A stretch of 20,321 nucleotides of DNA from Ectocarpus siliculosus (Eukaryota; Sar; Phaeophyceae; Ectocarpales; Ectocarpaceae): NCBI GenBank assembly GCA_000310025.1, contig FN648410.1:1469-21789 (forward strand). The letters run 5' to 3'. Position numbers and translations under genes: made by a program. Positions within the stretch are counted from its first letter, which is position 1. Every line of letters begins with the position of its first letter. The notes under the pieces were generated by a model. It ran no database searches, had not been told where the DNA came from, and was given only the letters and a program-made list of their open reading frames with translations. Shown piece after piece: positions 1 through 9,600 of the stretch.

Positions 1-429
1 GGCGCGCGCCATAACTGCCGTGTAGGTCTCCGCCCCGGCAAGGGGCGGCAGCCGAGTGGCCACCTCACCCAAACGGAGGACCAACTCCTCCACAGTGCCC
101 TGATCGCAACCGAGCCGGTTGCGGTCGAACACCCGCCCAAGGTCCAGCGTTGCCCCGGCTCCCGGCACCAGCGCCGTGTAGCACGGCAGAGCGTAGGCCG
201 CCGTGGTCGCGTCCACAAACGCGGCCGTCTGGCGGTCGGGCCGGGGAGGCAGCCCAGGTGGAGGCGGGGAAAGCGGTCCCATCGGCGCGCTGGCAGCCGC
301 TGGGGCCGCGGCAGCCGCCGCCGGGGCAGCAGCCGCTGAGGAAGAAGGCGCCGCCGCTGAGGAAGCCGTTGTAGGAGAAGCAGCCGCCGAAGCCGCCGCC
401 GTGGCGTGCCGCGTGTTGCGAGGCGGCAT
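1..429 (-). CDS. Crypton-like element ORF, N-terminal part (partial)
   Basis: The ATG lies at 429-427 on the minus strand and the frame stays open to the window edge (143 codons visible). The product starts MPPRNTR and continues into an alanine/serine/proline-rich low-complexity stretch (about residues 10-50), then a more ordinary region with the motifs DRQTAAFVDATTAAY and LGRVFDRNRLGCDQGTVEEL. It matches the N-terminus of the fuller copy at 11257. The recombinase core lies beyond the window. Nothing in the visible part is broken. The role of this N-terminal region is unknown; by position it would precede the DNA-binding and catalytic parts of the recombinase. Confidence 0.75.
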   Translation of the reverse strand, partial: MPPRNTRHATAAASAAASPTTASSAAAPSSSAAAAPAAAAAAPAAASAPMGPLSPPPPGLPPRPDRQTAAFVDATTAAYALPCYTALVPGAGATLDLGRVFDRNRLGCDQGTVEELVLRLGEVATRLPPLAGAETYTAVMARA

Positions 430-596
430 GTTACGACTCTCAAATATATCCCTTCTCCTCGATAGCTCCGTGCTGTATTTCGGGAGAGAAAAGGGGGACT
501 GAACTAGATGGGGTCATTTTCCAACATCCTTTCTGGAATATCTGACTCTTCTCGATTTCGTTCCGAAATCTAGATGCGTCTCAAATCCGAGATTAC
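1..596 (-). mobile_element. 5' part of a Crypton-like tyrosine-recombinase element, inverted copy (cut by window edge)
   Basis: Read on the minus strand, bases 596 down to 1 match 11092 to about 11690 on the plus strand almost base for base, including the untranslated leader and the start of ORF1. The match begins at gtaatctcgg (596 here, 11092 there). The sequences outside it differ: a GAAAAA-rich tract here, unrelated DNA there. That places the 5' end of the element within a base or two. The leader is 167 bp here and 165 bp in the other copy. Only the first ~600 bp are visible, so whether this copy is full length cannot be told. The high identity points to recent activity or gene conversion. 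Confidence 0.85.
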
Positions 597-1838
597 CGAG
601 GAAAAGAAAAAGAAAAAGAAAAAAAGGGTGGTGGAAGAAAACGATGGCGCAGAGGAGAATCGAATCCACTGCTGTCTCACAGAAGTTGGTTGCTTAAGAT
701 ATCACGCCCCCTGGACCAATTTCCAAACCCTGTGTACTCCCCAGCAGAAGAGGTGGCGGTGCCGGAAATGGTAGCATTGGAACTGTCCAGTCCAGAACTT
801 TCCCAAAAATGTATCGTTTGACATTTGGCATATCCATTGTCTTTGTCGGGAAAAATAGAGGTGCGAAATTCGGTTAAGGGGGGTGTGGTATCCTTATGCA
901 ACCTACGGTAGTCAATTCTTTGCTTTCAAAACGAACGCATGTTTACAATATTGCGACGTGTGAACGACCCTGTGTCAATCGAACAATTACAATTTGTCTA
1001 AAAAAAACAGGGCGTGTTAAGGGCTGAGCGTCGGCTGATGCCTCTGGACGGTTCACGCGGTCTCTGCTGGGCATGTGTGTGGACACGTCATACAGCCGAC
1101 ATGCGCGTTGTCACAAAATACTGATGAAAAATACTAATACTTCAAGCACGACCCCCGCAAAAAACCGTTGAGAAATGGCGAAGTGCCTACAGCAGCATGT
1201 ACATCCCCCGCCCTAAACAATGTCTAATGAGGCTGGGCACAGATTGACGCCTTCGGGACAATTCCCCGTTGTACATGATGAGTAAGAGCTGCATGCGCGC
1301 AGTAGGCCCAGAGCCATTGGGTGTGCAGGACCAACTGCTGGTGTCTGAGCACATGTAACAACACTAAATGCTGAGTTCGCGCCTCTCCCGCAGGGGACAC
1401 AGGGATACACAACACACAACTTTCCCTTCATGCATCCTTCTTTTGCTTACCTAAGCAGAAACTGCTGCCGGCATGTCGCTCTCTCTTGTCCGCGCGCGCC
1501 GTGTAGAAGCTCGTCTTGCCGCTCTTAGCAGCACAAGTGCGGCGGGTTAGCCGCGGCGGCTGCCGTGCCCGAAGTCCGAGCATCTAGAGATAGTAGCCTG
1601 TTGCCTTGGTTACGAAAGGAATGCCACCAGTCTAATCGTATTCGTCTTGGCACGCTGCGGCCTCTGGTCGCCTGTGTCAAGGCTCGTCATGTGCAGTGTG
1701 GAAACGAGGGCGCGCAGGCCACAACGCAACACACCACCACACACAAAGCAAACCCACCAACAGGGGGCTCGCTGGTTCGAATGCACACACCCCACTCTAG
1801 CTTCCCATCTGTCTGGCGGGATCGGTTGCCAACTGCCT
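597..1838. other. No recognisable gene
   Basis: A purine-rich (GAAAAA)n tract at about 597-628 directly abuts the Crypton-like terminus. After it I see only short, low-quality ORFs in all frames and no repeat families shared with the rest of the window. A tRNA B-box-like word (GGTTCGAATGC, near 1774) is present without a convincing A box. I see nothing else to annotate. Confidence 0.5.
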
Positions 1839-2102
1839 CCCAACCTGTGTATCTTCGGTGCTTTCACCACCAGGAGGTCTGGCCTAAGGTTGTAGCTGCT
1901 TCCCAACCTGTTGGGTCTGTGTTTGTACAACCAGGAGGGCTGGCCAAGGTTGTGACAGCCCTCCCAACCTTCAGCACCCAGCCTTGTACAACCAAGAGGG
2001 CTGGCCAAGGTTGTGGGTGCCTCCCAACCCCCCTCCACAACCTGCCCGACATTGGGGGTGCTCCCAACCTACCCCCAATGTGTACTTTGGCCACCTGTGT
2101 TA
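1839..2102. repeat. ~61-bp minisatellite
   Basis: CCCAACC recurs at 1839, 1902, 1963, 2023 and 2063, giving spacings of 63, 61, 60 and 40 bp. The units share the order: CCCAACCT, a variable part, gtacaaccaggagggctggc, caaggttgtg, a variable part, ctcccaacc. Units are diverged and the last is truncated. The array ends where gag homology begins (about 2103), so it may belong to the flank or to a rearranged 5' end of the copia element. Confidence 0.75.
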
Positions 2103-3515
2103 TTCCTGACTACCAGTGGAGACGCAAAGTGTTTTATGCGCACGTACGAGTCGAAGAAAGGAAGGAAGGCAGACGGGCAAGCAGCCTGGCTTGCGCTGGA
2201 GAACAAGCATCAGAACAAGTCAACTCACAGGAGGCAACAACTCATGACAAGACTTGCCAACTTCCGAATGGAAGAAGGATCCGATCCGGACACCTTCTTC
2301 AGGCACATTGACCAGCTCGCCGAGCAGCTCGAGCTGGTAGGAGAGCATGTTTCGCGGCACAGAAAAATGGACACCATCATGAGGGGGGTGTCCAGAGAGT
2401 ACGAGTCCATCAAGTTCCACGTCATGAGCAATCCAGGTTTTACTCTGGAGCAGCTAAAACTCGCAATTCAGAACATGCACATGAACGGATATGCAACATC
2501 CGGGCGCAGAGGAAGGGGATCAGCTATGGCAGCTGGTCCAGCTAGACGTGACACGTCTAAGGTCATATGCTACTCGTGTGGTGAGCTTGGACACTACCAG
2601 AAAGACTGCACGAAGACGGGAGGATCGACCGACAACCTCGGTGGCGACACATCCACACCCCGTCAGAACGGCGACACGACCGGAAAGAAGAAATGGTGTT
2701 CTTTCCACAAAACACACACCCACGACACCTCGGAATGCAAAGCATCAGCGGCTAGGAAGGCCGCACCGAAGTCTTCTAGGAAACAGCACAGGCAGGGCAA
2801 GAGCAACTTCGCCAACGCAGCTGCTGAAGAAGATGAGTCATCAAGCGACAGCGTCTTAACGAAAGACATCGCTAGGGTGTTCAAGCACATCAGCTTGTCT
2901 CTTCAAGCTACTGAGAAGAAGGATTCTACGACATCGGATCAAGACAGCGATGGCATCCCAAAAGCCATGGGATTCTCGTTCACAGTCACGGAAGAGGAAG
3001 AAGGCCTCTCCACATCGGACCACAACACTGCCCGCTTGCCGATGATGGTGGACAGCGGAGCATCCGCTCACTACATCGACGACAAACTGGTTCCAGGGAT
3101 CAAGCCGATGATGACAGATTATCGTAGACTGGTCCCATCCCGTGTCATAACCACGGCAGGCCTGCACAAGCTGCGTGGAACAGCTACAGGCTACATACGG
3201 TGTGGCATCACCGACAGCCACGGCAAGATGCATGTGGCGCGTCTACCCATCACGATAGTTCCGGGGATCGGACGGAACTTTTTCTCATCCGGAGCTGCCC
3301 AGACGAAGGGAATAAAAACCATCATATCGGATGTTCCTAGACTGGAACGGGAAAACGTTCACTTTCCTCTGAGGCGAGATGGGTCGATCTTCAAGGTGGA
3401 TTTGAAGATTCTCCCCAAGATTTCATCAGCTCAGGCACAGTCGGCATTCCCTACTACCAACGAGGACACGGACAACTGGCACCGTCGTCTCGGACACCTG
3501 AACGAGAAAGCATGA
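2103..3515 (+). pseudogene. copia gag-protease segment (5'-truncated)
   Basis: The frame is open from 2013, but recognisable gag starts near 2103 with LTTSGDAKCF and AAWLALENKH, typical of UBN2/copia gag. The usual N-terminal part is absent and a minisatellite takes its place. A CCHC zinc knuckle (CYSCGELGHYQKDC) is at 2568-2609, which would bind the RNA genome. A second Cys/His-containing stretch and a Ser/Glu-rich linker follow. The aspartic protease motif VDSGAS has its catalytic Asp at 3051-3053, followed by an ALG-like flap region. The GAG-pre-integrase motif WHRRLGHL (about 3477-3500) supplies the integrase zinc-binding histidines. The frame ends at a TGA (3513-3515), apparently because one A was lost from an A-run just upstream; the protein continues one frame back from 3512. 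Confidence 0.88.
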
Positions 3516-4553
3516 AGACGCTGCGCTCCAAGCCTGACTCGGGTGTTTTGTTCCAAGGAGATATTTCCACTTGCAACGTTTGCAAGCTTGGGAAAAGTGC
3601 TCAGCTCAAGCATTCAAAGGAATTAACGGTCACGACAACCACTCCGTTCGAGTTGGTCTACACGGATTTGGCTGGACCGTTCAAGCCTCAAGCGAAGGAC
3701 GGGTCCAACTATTTCAGCAAGTTCACGGATCATCACACCAGATGGAAAGCGGTTTACCCGATATCTTCCAAGGATCAAGCTATCGACACCCTGACATATT
3801 TCATTCAGGATTACGTCATCCCCCTGGGGCTACGGGTGCAGCGTCTACGCTGCGACAAGGCGGAGAATACGTGGCTGAGTACTACAGGAGCTACTGCAGG
3901 GAAACCGGAATAAACATGGAGTTTGCATCGACAAATACTCCTCAGCAGAATGGTGTATCGGAACGTGACGGAAGGACGATAATGAACATGACAAGGTGCA
4001 TCCTCATCGACACTGGACTTCCGAAGTTCCTGTGGGGTGAAATAGGCGAAAAACGTCGGTCTTCCTTATTATTCGCTCTCATCATCGTGCACTTGGCGGA
4101 AGCTCGCCATACTCCAAGCTATTTGGGAAAGGACCAGATCTTTCGGGTTTGAGGGGTATTGGAGCAAGGGCCTTCGTGCACAACGAGAGACACGGCAACA
4201 AGCTAGAACAGAGGGCTTGGGAAGGCATCATGCTGGGGTACAGCAAGGACAGCAAGTCCTATCGAGTCTACAATCCACACAACCACCGGATTACGGAAAG
4301 CCGGAATGTCACGTTCATTGAGACGCCGCCAACGGCAATACCGGAAGCTGGACAAGACAAGATCCTGTCCAATCAAGACGAAGACGAAGATGCAGATGAC
4401 AACGGCGCTTATGAAGCGTATCGTTGGGACATTCTTGCGCATTTACCCCTCCTCGGCACAACCAGGGAGGAACCCAACAACGAGGGGGACCAAAAGTTGG
4501 AAACGAGCACCTATTCGGAGGGTTCACCACGTCCACTCACGACAACCGGTTCA
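3512..4553 (+). pseudogene. copia integrase segment (frameshifted)
   Basis: This segment continues pol. CNVCKLGK (cysteines at 3572 and 3581) completes the HHCC zinc site. The DDE residues are visible: Asp in YTDLAGPF (3664-3666), Asp in RCDK (3853-3855) and Glu in NGVSER (3961-3963). The frame changes near 3858 (AAGGC where AAGGGC is expected) and again between about 4040 and 4075. After that SPYSKLFG...GIGARAFVHN and the copia 'WEGIMLGYS...YRVYNP' C-terminal segment are read in the original frame. Each change equals loss of one base. The frame then runs into the transposon insertion at 4553/4554 and stops inside it at 4679. The acidic, Thr/Pro-rich region after about 4330 is the normal integrase-RT linker. 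Confidence 0.85.
4543..4553. repeat. Target-site duplication, left copy
   Basis: CAACCGGTTCA is repeated exactly at 16298-16308. It lies at the outer edge of the left terminal inverted repeat. Codon TCA at 4551-4553 is in the same pol frame as TCA at 16306-16308. Part of the 11 bases may be chance identity; a true duplication of 8-12 bp is compatible. Confidence 0.85.
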
Positions 4554-4596
4554 ATCATATACACTATCGTTATTCGTGCCCATGGGTACCCATGGG
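4554..4596 (+). repeat. Left terminal inverted repeat of the DNA transposon
   Basis: Bases 4570-4596 (TTATTCGTGCCCATGGG... ending in a second CCATGGG) are the perfect reverse complement of 16254-16280. The outer bases 4554-4569 match the reverse complement of 16281-16297 imperfectly (shared TAYACAYTATCS pattern, one-base length difference). The inner part is one ATGGGTACCC repeat. Confidence 0.85.
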
Positions 4597-5241
4597 CACA
4601 CACGGCCACCAACGGCCCACGGAGGACCGTAATGGCCTTCAACTCCACGGGGATGGATCACAACGGGTACCAAGATTAAGCGTACTCTATAACATCGATT
4701 AGGCGGGGTCGACGAAGGCGCGGCCGCAGCGAGGTGGTACACCCAAGGTTCCGTGGGAGGCTCACAGCACAGCAGTTGGTGAGTCCAGCATTATTCCAGC
4801 TCGGCGCAAGAATGTGAAGAAAGAAAGGATACAACTGAACTGGCTTGGTGTGGGCGTGGAGGAAAGCGCGTCAGTGTGGCCTCACCCAGATCCACGGCGC
4901 TAGGCTCACCCAGGTCCACGGCGCGACGCTGAGGGCGTAGTCGCATCTCCCGTGTTTCGTACAGTGCACGCGCACGCCGAGGCCTTGGGCACGTCTCTTC
5001 ATCATACTGACTTGTTTCAGATTTAAACGGTACGGTGGGTTTAGTTGTTTTCAAAGCTCCAAGACATGTCGTCTTTCCTTCGTCAGGACGAATAGGTCCC
5101 TTGGTGATCATCCCTAATTCCCGTCGGCACCCGTAGGGTGCTACACCACCGATACCAACGGATCGCTACCCACGGTTATCACCAACGGGTGCCTGTGGCT
5201 ACCCACGGTGACGACCATGGGCTAGCGTTAGGCATCAGTTT
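4597..5241. other. Subterminal non-coding DNA of the transposon
   Basis: No coding signal. A tandem pair of a 24-bp unit (CTCACCCAGRTCCACGGCGC at 4881-4900 and 4905-4924) is present. Degenerate relatives of the ATGGGTACCC word occur between about 5120 and 5220 (for example ctacccacggt, caacgggtgcc), grading into the dense array that follows. Confidence 0.5.
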
Positions 5242-5570
5242 GGGTGCCCATGGGTCACCATGTGTGTGGCCATGAGTCACCATGGGCACCCATAGGCATT
5301 GCCCGTGGTAACCCATGGGTACCCATGGGCATTGTCTGTGGGAACCCATGGGTACCCATGGGCATTGCCTGTGAGAACCCATGGGTACCCATGAGTACAC
5401 ATGGGTACCTGGGTGCCCATGGGTAACCATGGGTATACCCATGGGTTCCCATGGGTACCCATGGGCATTGTCTGTTGGAACCCATGGGTACCTATGGGCA
5501 TTGTCTGTGGGAACCCATGGGTACCCATGGGTACCCATGGGCATTGCCTATGGTGCACGTGGGTACCCAC
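5242..5570. repeat. ATGGGTACCC subterminal satellite array (33-bp and 10-bp periods)
   Basis: Two nested periods are visible. A 33-bp unit, ACCCATGGGTACCCATGGGC plus ATTGYCTGTGGGA, gives GCATTG at 5296, 5329, 5362, 5465 and 5498. A 10-bp step (ATGGGTACCC) accounts for extra spacing, such as the 43 bp to the next GCATTG at 5541. The word is close to palindromic, so both strands encode open frames of the MGTHGYPWVP type; these are artefacts of the repeat. The same word forms the transposon termini, so the array may hold transposase-binding sites. Confidence 0.9.
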
Positions 5571-6668
5571 CGTGTAATTTCACTTGGTTATGGGCCAATG
5601 TATCAAACATCTGCACCGAGACACAGAAATAAACGGAGAACCCCGACGCAATGAAGAGGGCCGCGGGGCGGGAAAGCTTCGGGTATGGTTTGAAACCCTT
5701 TTGTCACCTGAACGGGCACGCACGAATGCGTGTATACTACCTCGGGGAGAGATAAAGTAAGGAACAGAACGTCAATTGGCAATGCGGGTTCGCTTCGGCG
5801 ACGTTATGAAACCCGGTATGTATGTCGTGACCATCTCGTGTCCACGTGGTTGAAACCCCCTTACGTTTCTTGGGGCGGGGTCGCTTCTGCCACGACCTGA
5901 ATCCCTTACCCCTTGCTGTATATGCCCCATATTCGGCACTATTTGGCTCGGTCCTGAAGAACCACGAAGGAAATACTAACATACGTAATGACGCCACAAA
6001 AAGACGATGTTGGGAAAAATATATGAAGCCAAACACAGCACCATAGAAAATCCACGCTCGACACCTTCACGACGAACTCCGCGTGGGACATTGTAAATTA
6101 TCGTCGTTACGCTGTGTACGACGCAACAAGGAAAAAAGATGTCGTCGGAACCAAGATATTGACAAGAAGTCGGAACCACGATGTTGACATACACACGGCA
6201 CATATCGTCCCGAGAACAGACAACACTCCCGCCAGGAAGGAAACCCATACCGGGAAACGTTGGCAATTTTCAATGTCAACCGTGCAATGGGACAAAAAAA
6301 ACAACGACAACAACGTCAACCCATTCTAGTAAACCCACTCTAGGAAGAAACGTCGCCGATCAAAGTGACATGACGCAGCTAGATAAGAGGAAGCAACCTA
6401 AACGGCTCGAATGTACGTAAAGCAGCCCCATTAGGTAGCGCGAATGGTGTAACCATAACCAAGTGCATCCTTCAGCCCATCACTCCAGGACATCTGTGCG
6501 GGTGGGATTCCTCTCTGCTAGGTAGAGAGCACCAGGGAACTCAGATCGGTAGGAATGTTGGCCCGCTCTCGACACACCGTAGGAGGACGAAAAAGATGGC
6601 AGCGGGAGCTGTACGGTTCCTGACGTCTACAACCTGCCGTTCCGGATGTATGTGTTGTACGTGCTTCA
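5571..6668. other. Non-coding DNA 3' of the transposase gene
   Basis: No convincing coding frame. A tandem 25-bp pair starts GTCGGAACC at 6144 and 6169. Four weakly similar 'tgaaaccc' words recur between 5689 and 5910. The region would hold the transposase 3' untranslated region and terminator; no clear polyadenylation signal was identified. Confidence 0.45.
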
Positions 6669-9600
6669 CTAACGGTCAAAGGTCGGGTGCTGGGACAACA
6701 GCTTTTTGGTGAGCAGGAGCTCGTTCTTGAAGCAGATGTTGTTGTCCAAGACGAAACGGTTCAGCACCTTTGGCATGCGCATGAGGACATGTCGAAACCC
6801 TGGTCAACAAGAGAGGCATGCGTTTCAGAACAGGTGTGGGTAGTTAACGTAGTTGGAGGTACTTAGCCTTAATGGATGAAACAACATGGACTACGAGTGA
6901 GACAGCGAGGAAAAGACATCAACGGGGGTCTGTAATGACGGTGTTAACCAGAAACTGGTATTGGTTCGACGCAGGGTGTATCTGACGCACGGCTTAGCCA
7001 CCCGTTGTTGGACTCGGCGATGGAGGAGTTCCAGCAGAACTCGGGCGGGTCTTGCTGCAAGTTCCACAGAAGAGGGTTGTTGTGGTCGTTTGGGTTGTTG
7101 AGGATAGAGCACGCAAGCTCCGTATGGCCCCGATAATGGAACCTGCCGGCGTCCATAGTAACGATATGCGCACAACGCGGGTATTGGGTACGGCCGGGGT
7201 ATGTGGTACTGAATTCCAAGTTGGAGTTCGGACACACTGTACACGTCACCCCTAACGCTACGCCAACTACAACTTAGAACGCCCAACCTGCTGCTGTGAG
7301 TAACTCACTATCAGGGAGCACGCCCTACTTTAGGCCGAGGTGTACGTAGTCTCTCGTTGAATTGCCCCGGGTGCTTTGGAAACACCGGCCCACGTGTCAC
7401 GTACCGGTCGACGATCAGCATCGTTCCAACCCAGGACAGATCCCCTCGGCCGCTCAGGTAGCGGTCCAGAACGCAGGCCTTGTCGTAAAAGGGGATGGTC
7501 GGGCGTCGATCCTCATCGGGAAAAATATGTTTCAGGGCCGCGTCCACATCGGCACATCCTTCCGCCTCCAAGAGGGGCACTATCCCGCAGATGATTCCGC
7601 AAGACCAGCTCGCGGAAAGACTCCCCCAGCTGATCTTCCTTTCTAGAACTGCACGGAGCATCCTCATGTCCTCAGGCTATGTTGTCGGCACACACACGCA
7701 CGCAGTGACAAGGGAGCAAGGGGTTTGTAATGGTGCCGATCAATGTGGCTTAAGTCCGGCTGCTCCCATGCGCGCCAGATTCGTTATGATACACTCGATA
7801 CCGCCACGTTCAAAATAGGTTAAACCCGAAGCCTGCGGTATCAGTGGGCTTCAATCGCAGGCCCTCCTACAGTGTATTCTTGGAGTACATGGTGATGTAC
7901 ATCCTCAACTGATGTTGGTGTGTGGAGCTTCTGTCTCAAGTCCATGCGGTGTGAGAAAAATCGTTCGCGTCGTCTGCCGGGCGCGTTCCGTCCTCGGCTG
8001 AGAACCCATGTCGGAGGGACCATCCCGGCCGGAACGCGCCTATTGTCCTGTAGCTATGGTTGGGTTAGGAGTAGAGTTAGGGGTAAAATAGCTTGCGCTG
8101 TTCAAGGAAAAACGTTGAGGTGGGTATTTTTCACCCGTGAAGCAGAGGGGCAGTCGATGCAAAAACCACGGCGCTTGTGCGAGACTTTTTAGATTGGAAC
8201 GTGCGCACATCACGTTGCTGAAGAAAAACCGGCACCCCTATCGGAGCGGTTTTCCAAAAAAAAACTGCCAAAAATAAAGAACGCAAGGGGAAAGGAGTAA
8301 CAGTTGTTGGGGTTCTGTAAAACGGGCCAGATGAAAGAGGAGGAGCCAAGCAGCTCTGTACCTTCGAAGAAGTCCAAAGACTTTTACTCAGACTCACGAC
8401 GAAACACGTACTTGATAGGTAGTTGATAAGCCCTCCCGAACCCTCTGGTGATGTAAAGACGATATCATGTCGGTAACCAATCACAGAGTATGCCACCGCC
8501 GCAATTGTTGTTTATGCAGAAACCCGACATCAAAAACCCTTCGTCGTAGGTTGCTGTTTCGTCCTAAAGGGGGGTGGGCGTAGCATGCGTTGATTCTACG
8601 ACACCTCCTGGTCCAAGAAGCGCGCTCGCTGTGCAGCAGTCCACGTAGCCTCCCGGTTCCTTCTGTAGAACTCGTCCTCCTGTGCCTTGTGTGCTGTGCA
8701 CGTTAGCCTGCTGTCCTCGCGATTGTTTCCGCAGGGTGGTTGTGCGACCCAGAACGCGCATGTGTGCCCGTGTACAGCAGCGTGGTCCTCGCAGTATCTG
8801 CCATTCAAAGATCACAAAAGATCACGAAAAGACCTCGGCGTATCTTGATTATTGTTGCCTTCCTACGATACGCAGTTTGTGTTGGTTGCCGTTTGACTGG
8901 TCTCGCAGTGTATGGAAGACGTAGCTGGTTACGTTATGCATGCTGTTGGTGAGCCTCTGTGTCACGAAAACCTAAGCCATCGATCTAGCGTTGTACAAGC
9001 GGCACGCCTTACTATCCCAGAAAGCTAATCGACGGCGCAGCTGCCATCGTTTTTCCTCATACCGATACGTCGATTAACGCGTCTCTCAGCAAGCGTGATG
9101 AACTTGGGCATGACGCTACCATTCAGGTAGCTTTAGCGACACGTATTGAACGTTGGTTGTGGTGATGATGCACGAATACGTGCAGCCTAGCGGCAAGGGC
9201 TTGGGACAGGGCTTCGGACGAGGGTTAGCTACTAGGGAATCGTGCTCAACCGTGTCTTCGCTCGACACTAAGTTGCAACGTACGTCTGCGTGGAGTGAAG
9301 CCCTTCAATTTCACGGTCACTCTTGAAAGAGCACGGGCTTGTGAAGGCGCGGGACGTTTGAAGGAGAGGGTGGTGTCGAGTTATATTTTGTGGGATCAAC
9401 AGGCGTTACAAACGACGTTGAAGGTTGGTCTGTGCGTGAGCTGGGCAAACAAAAACATTCCGGGAACCATGCGACAACAAAGGAGTGTGTGTACGGGGAC
9501 GTTCAAGTAACACTTAGCGCCCCCACCCACGGCGCCTCGAAAGGCAGGTCCATGTGAAACACACGGCAGCGCCAACTAACGGCGATAACATCGAAATGCG

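Noticed and set aside
203-502. Plus-strand Ala-rich ORF of 99 codons
   Set aside because: It is antisense to the Crypton-like ORF1, whose minus-strand frame is conserved in the second copy.
1767-1790. tRNA B-box-like GGTTCGAATGC (possible SINE or primer-binding site)
   Set aside because: No A box, cloverleaf or CCA-complementary primer site can be drawn around it.
5179-5654. Long open frames of the MGTHGYPWVP type on both strands
   Set aside because: They arise in all frames because the satellite word is near-palindromic and its period suits the reading frame; there is no flanking coding signal.
8060-8087. Telomere-like ggttaggagtagagttagggg
   Set aside because: Too short and degenerate for an interstitial telomeric repeat; it lies in the unresolved transposase interval.
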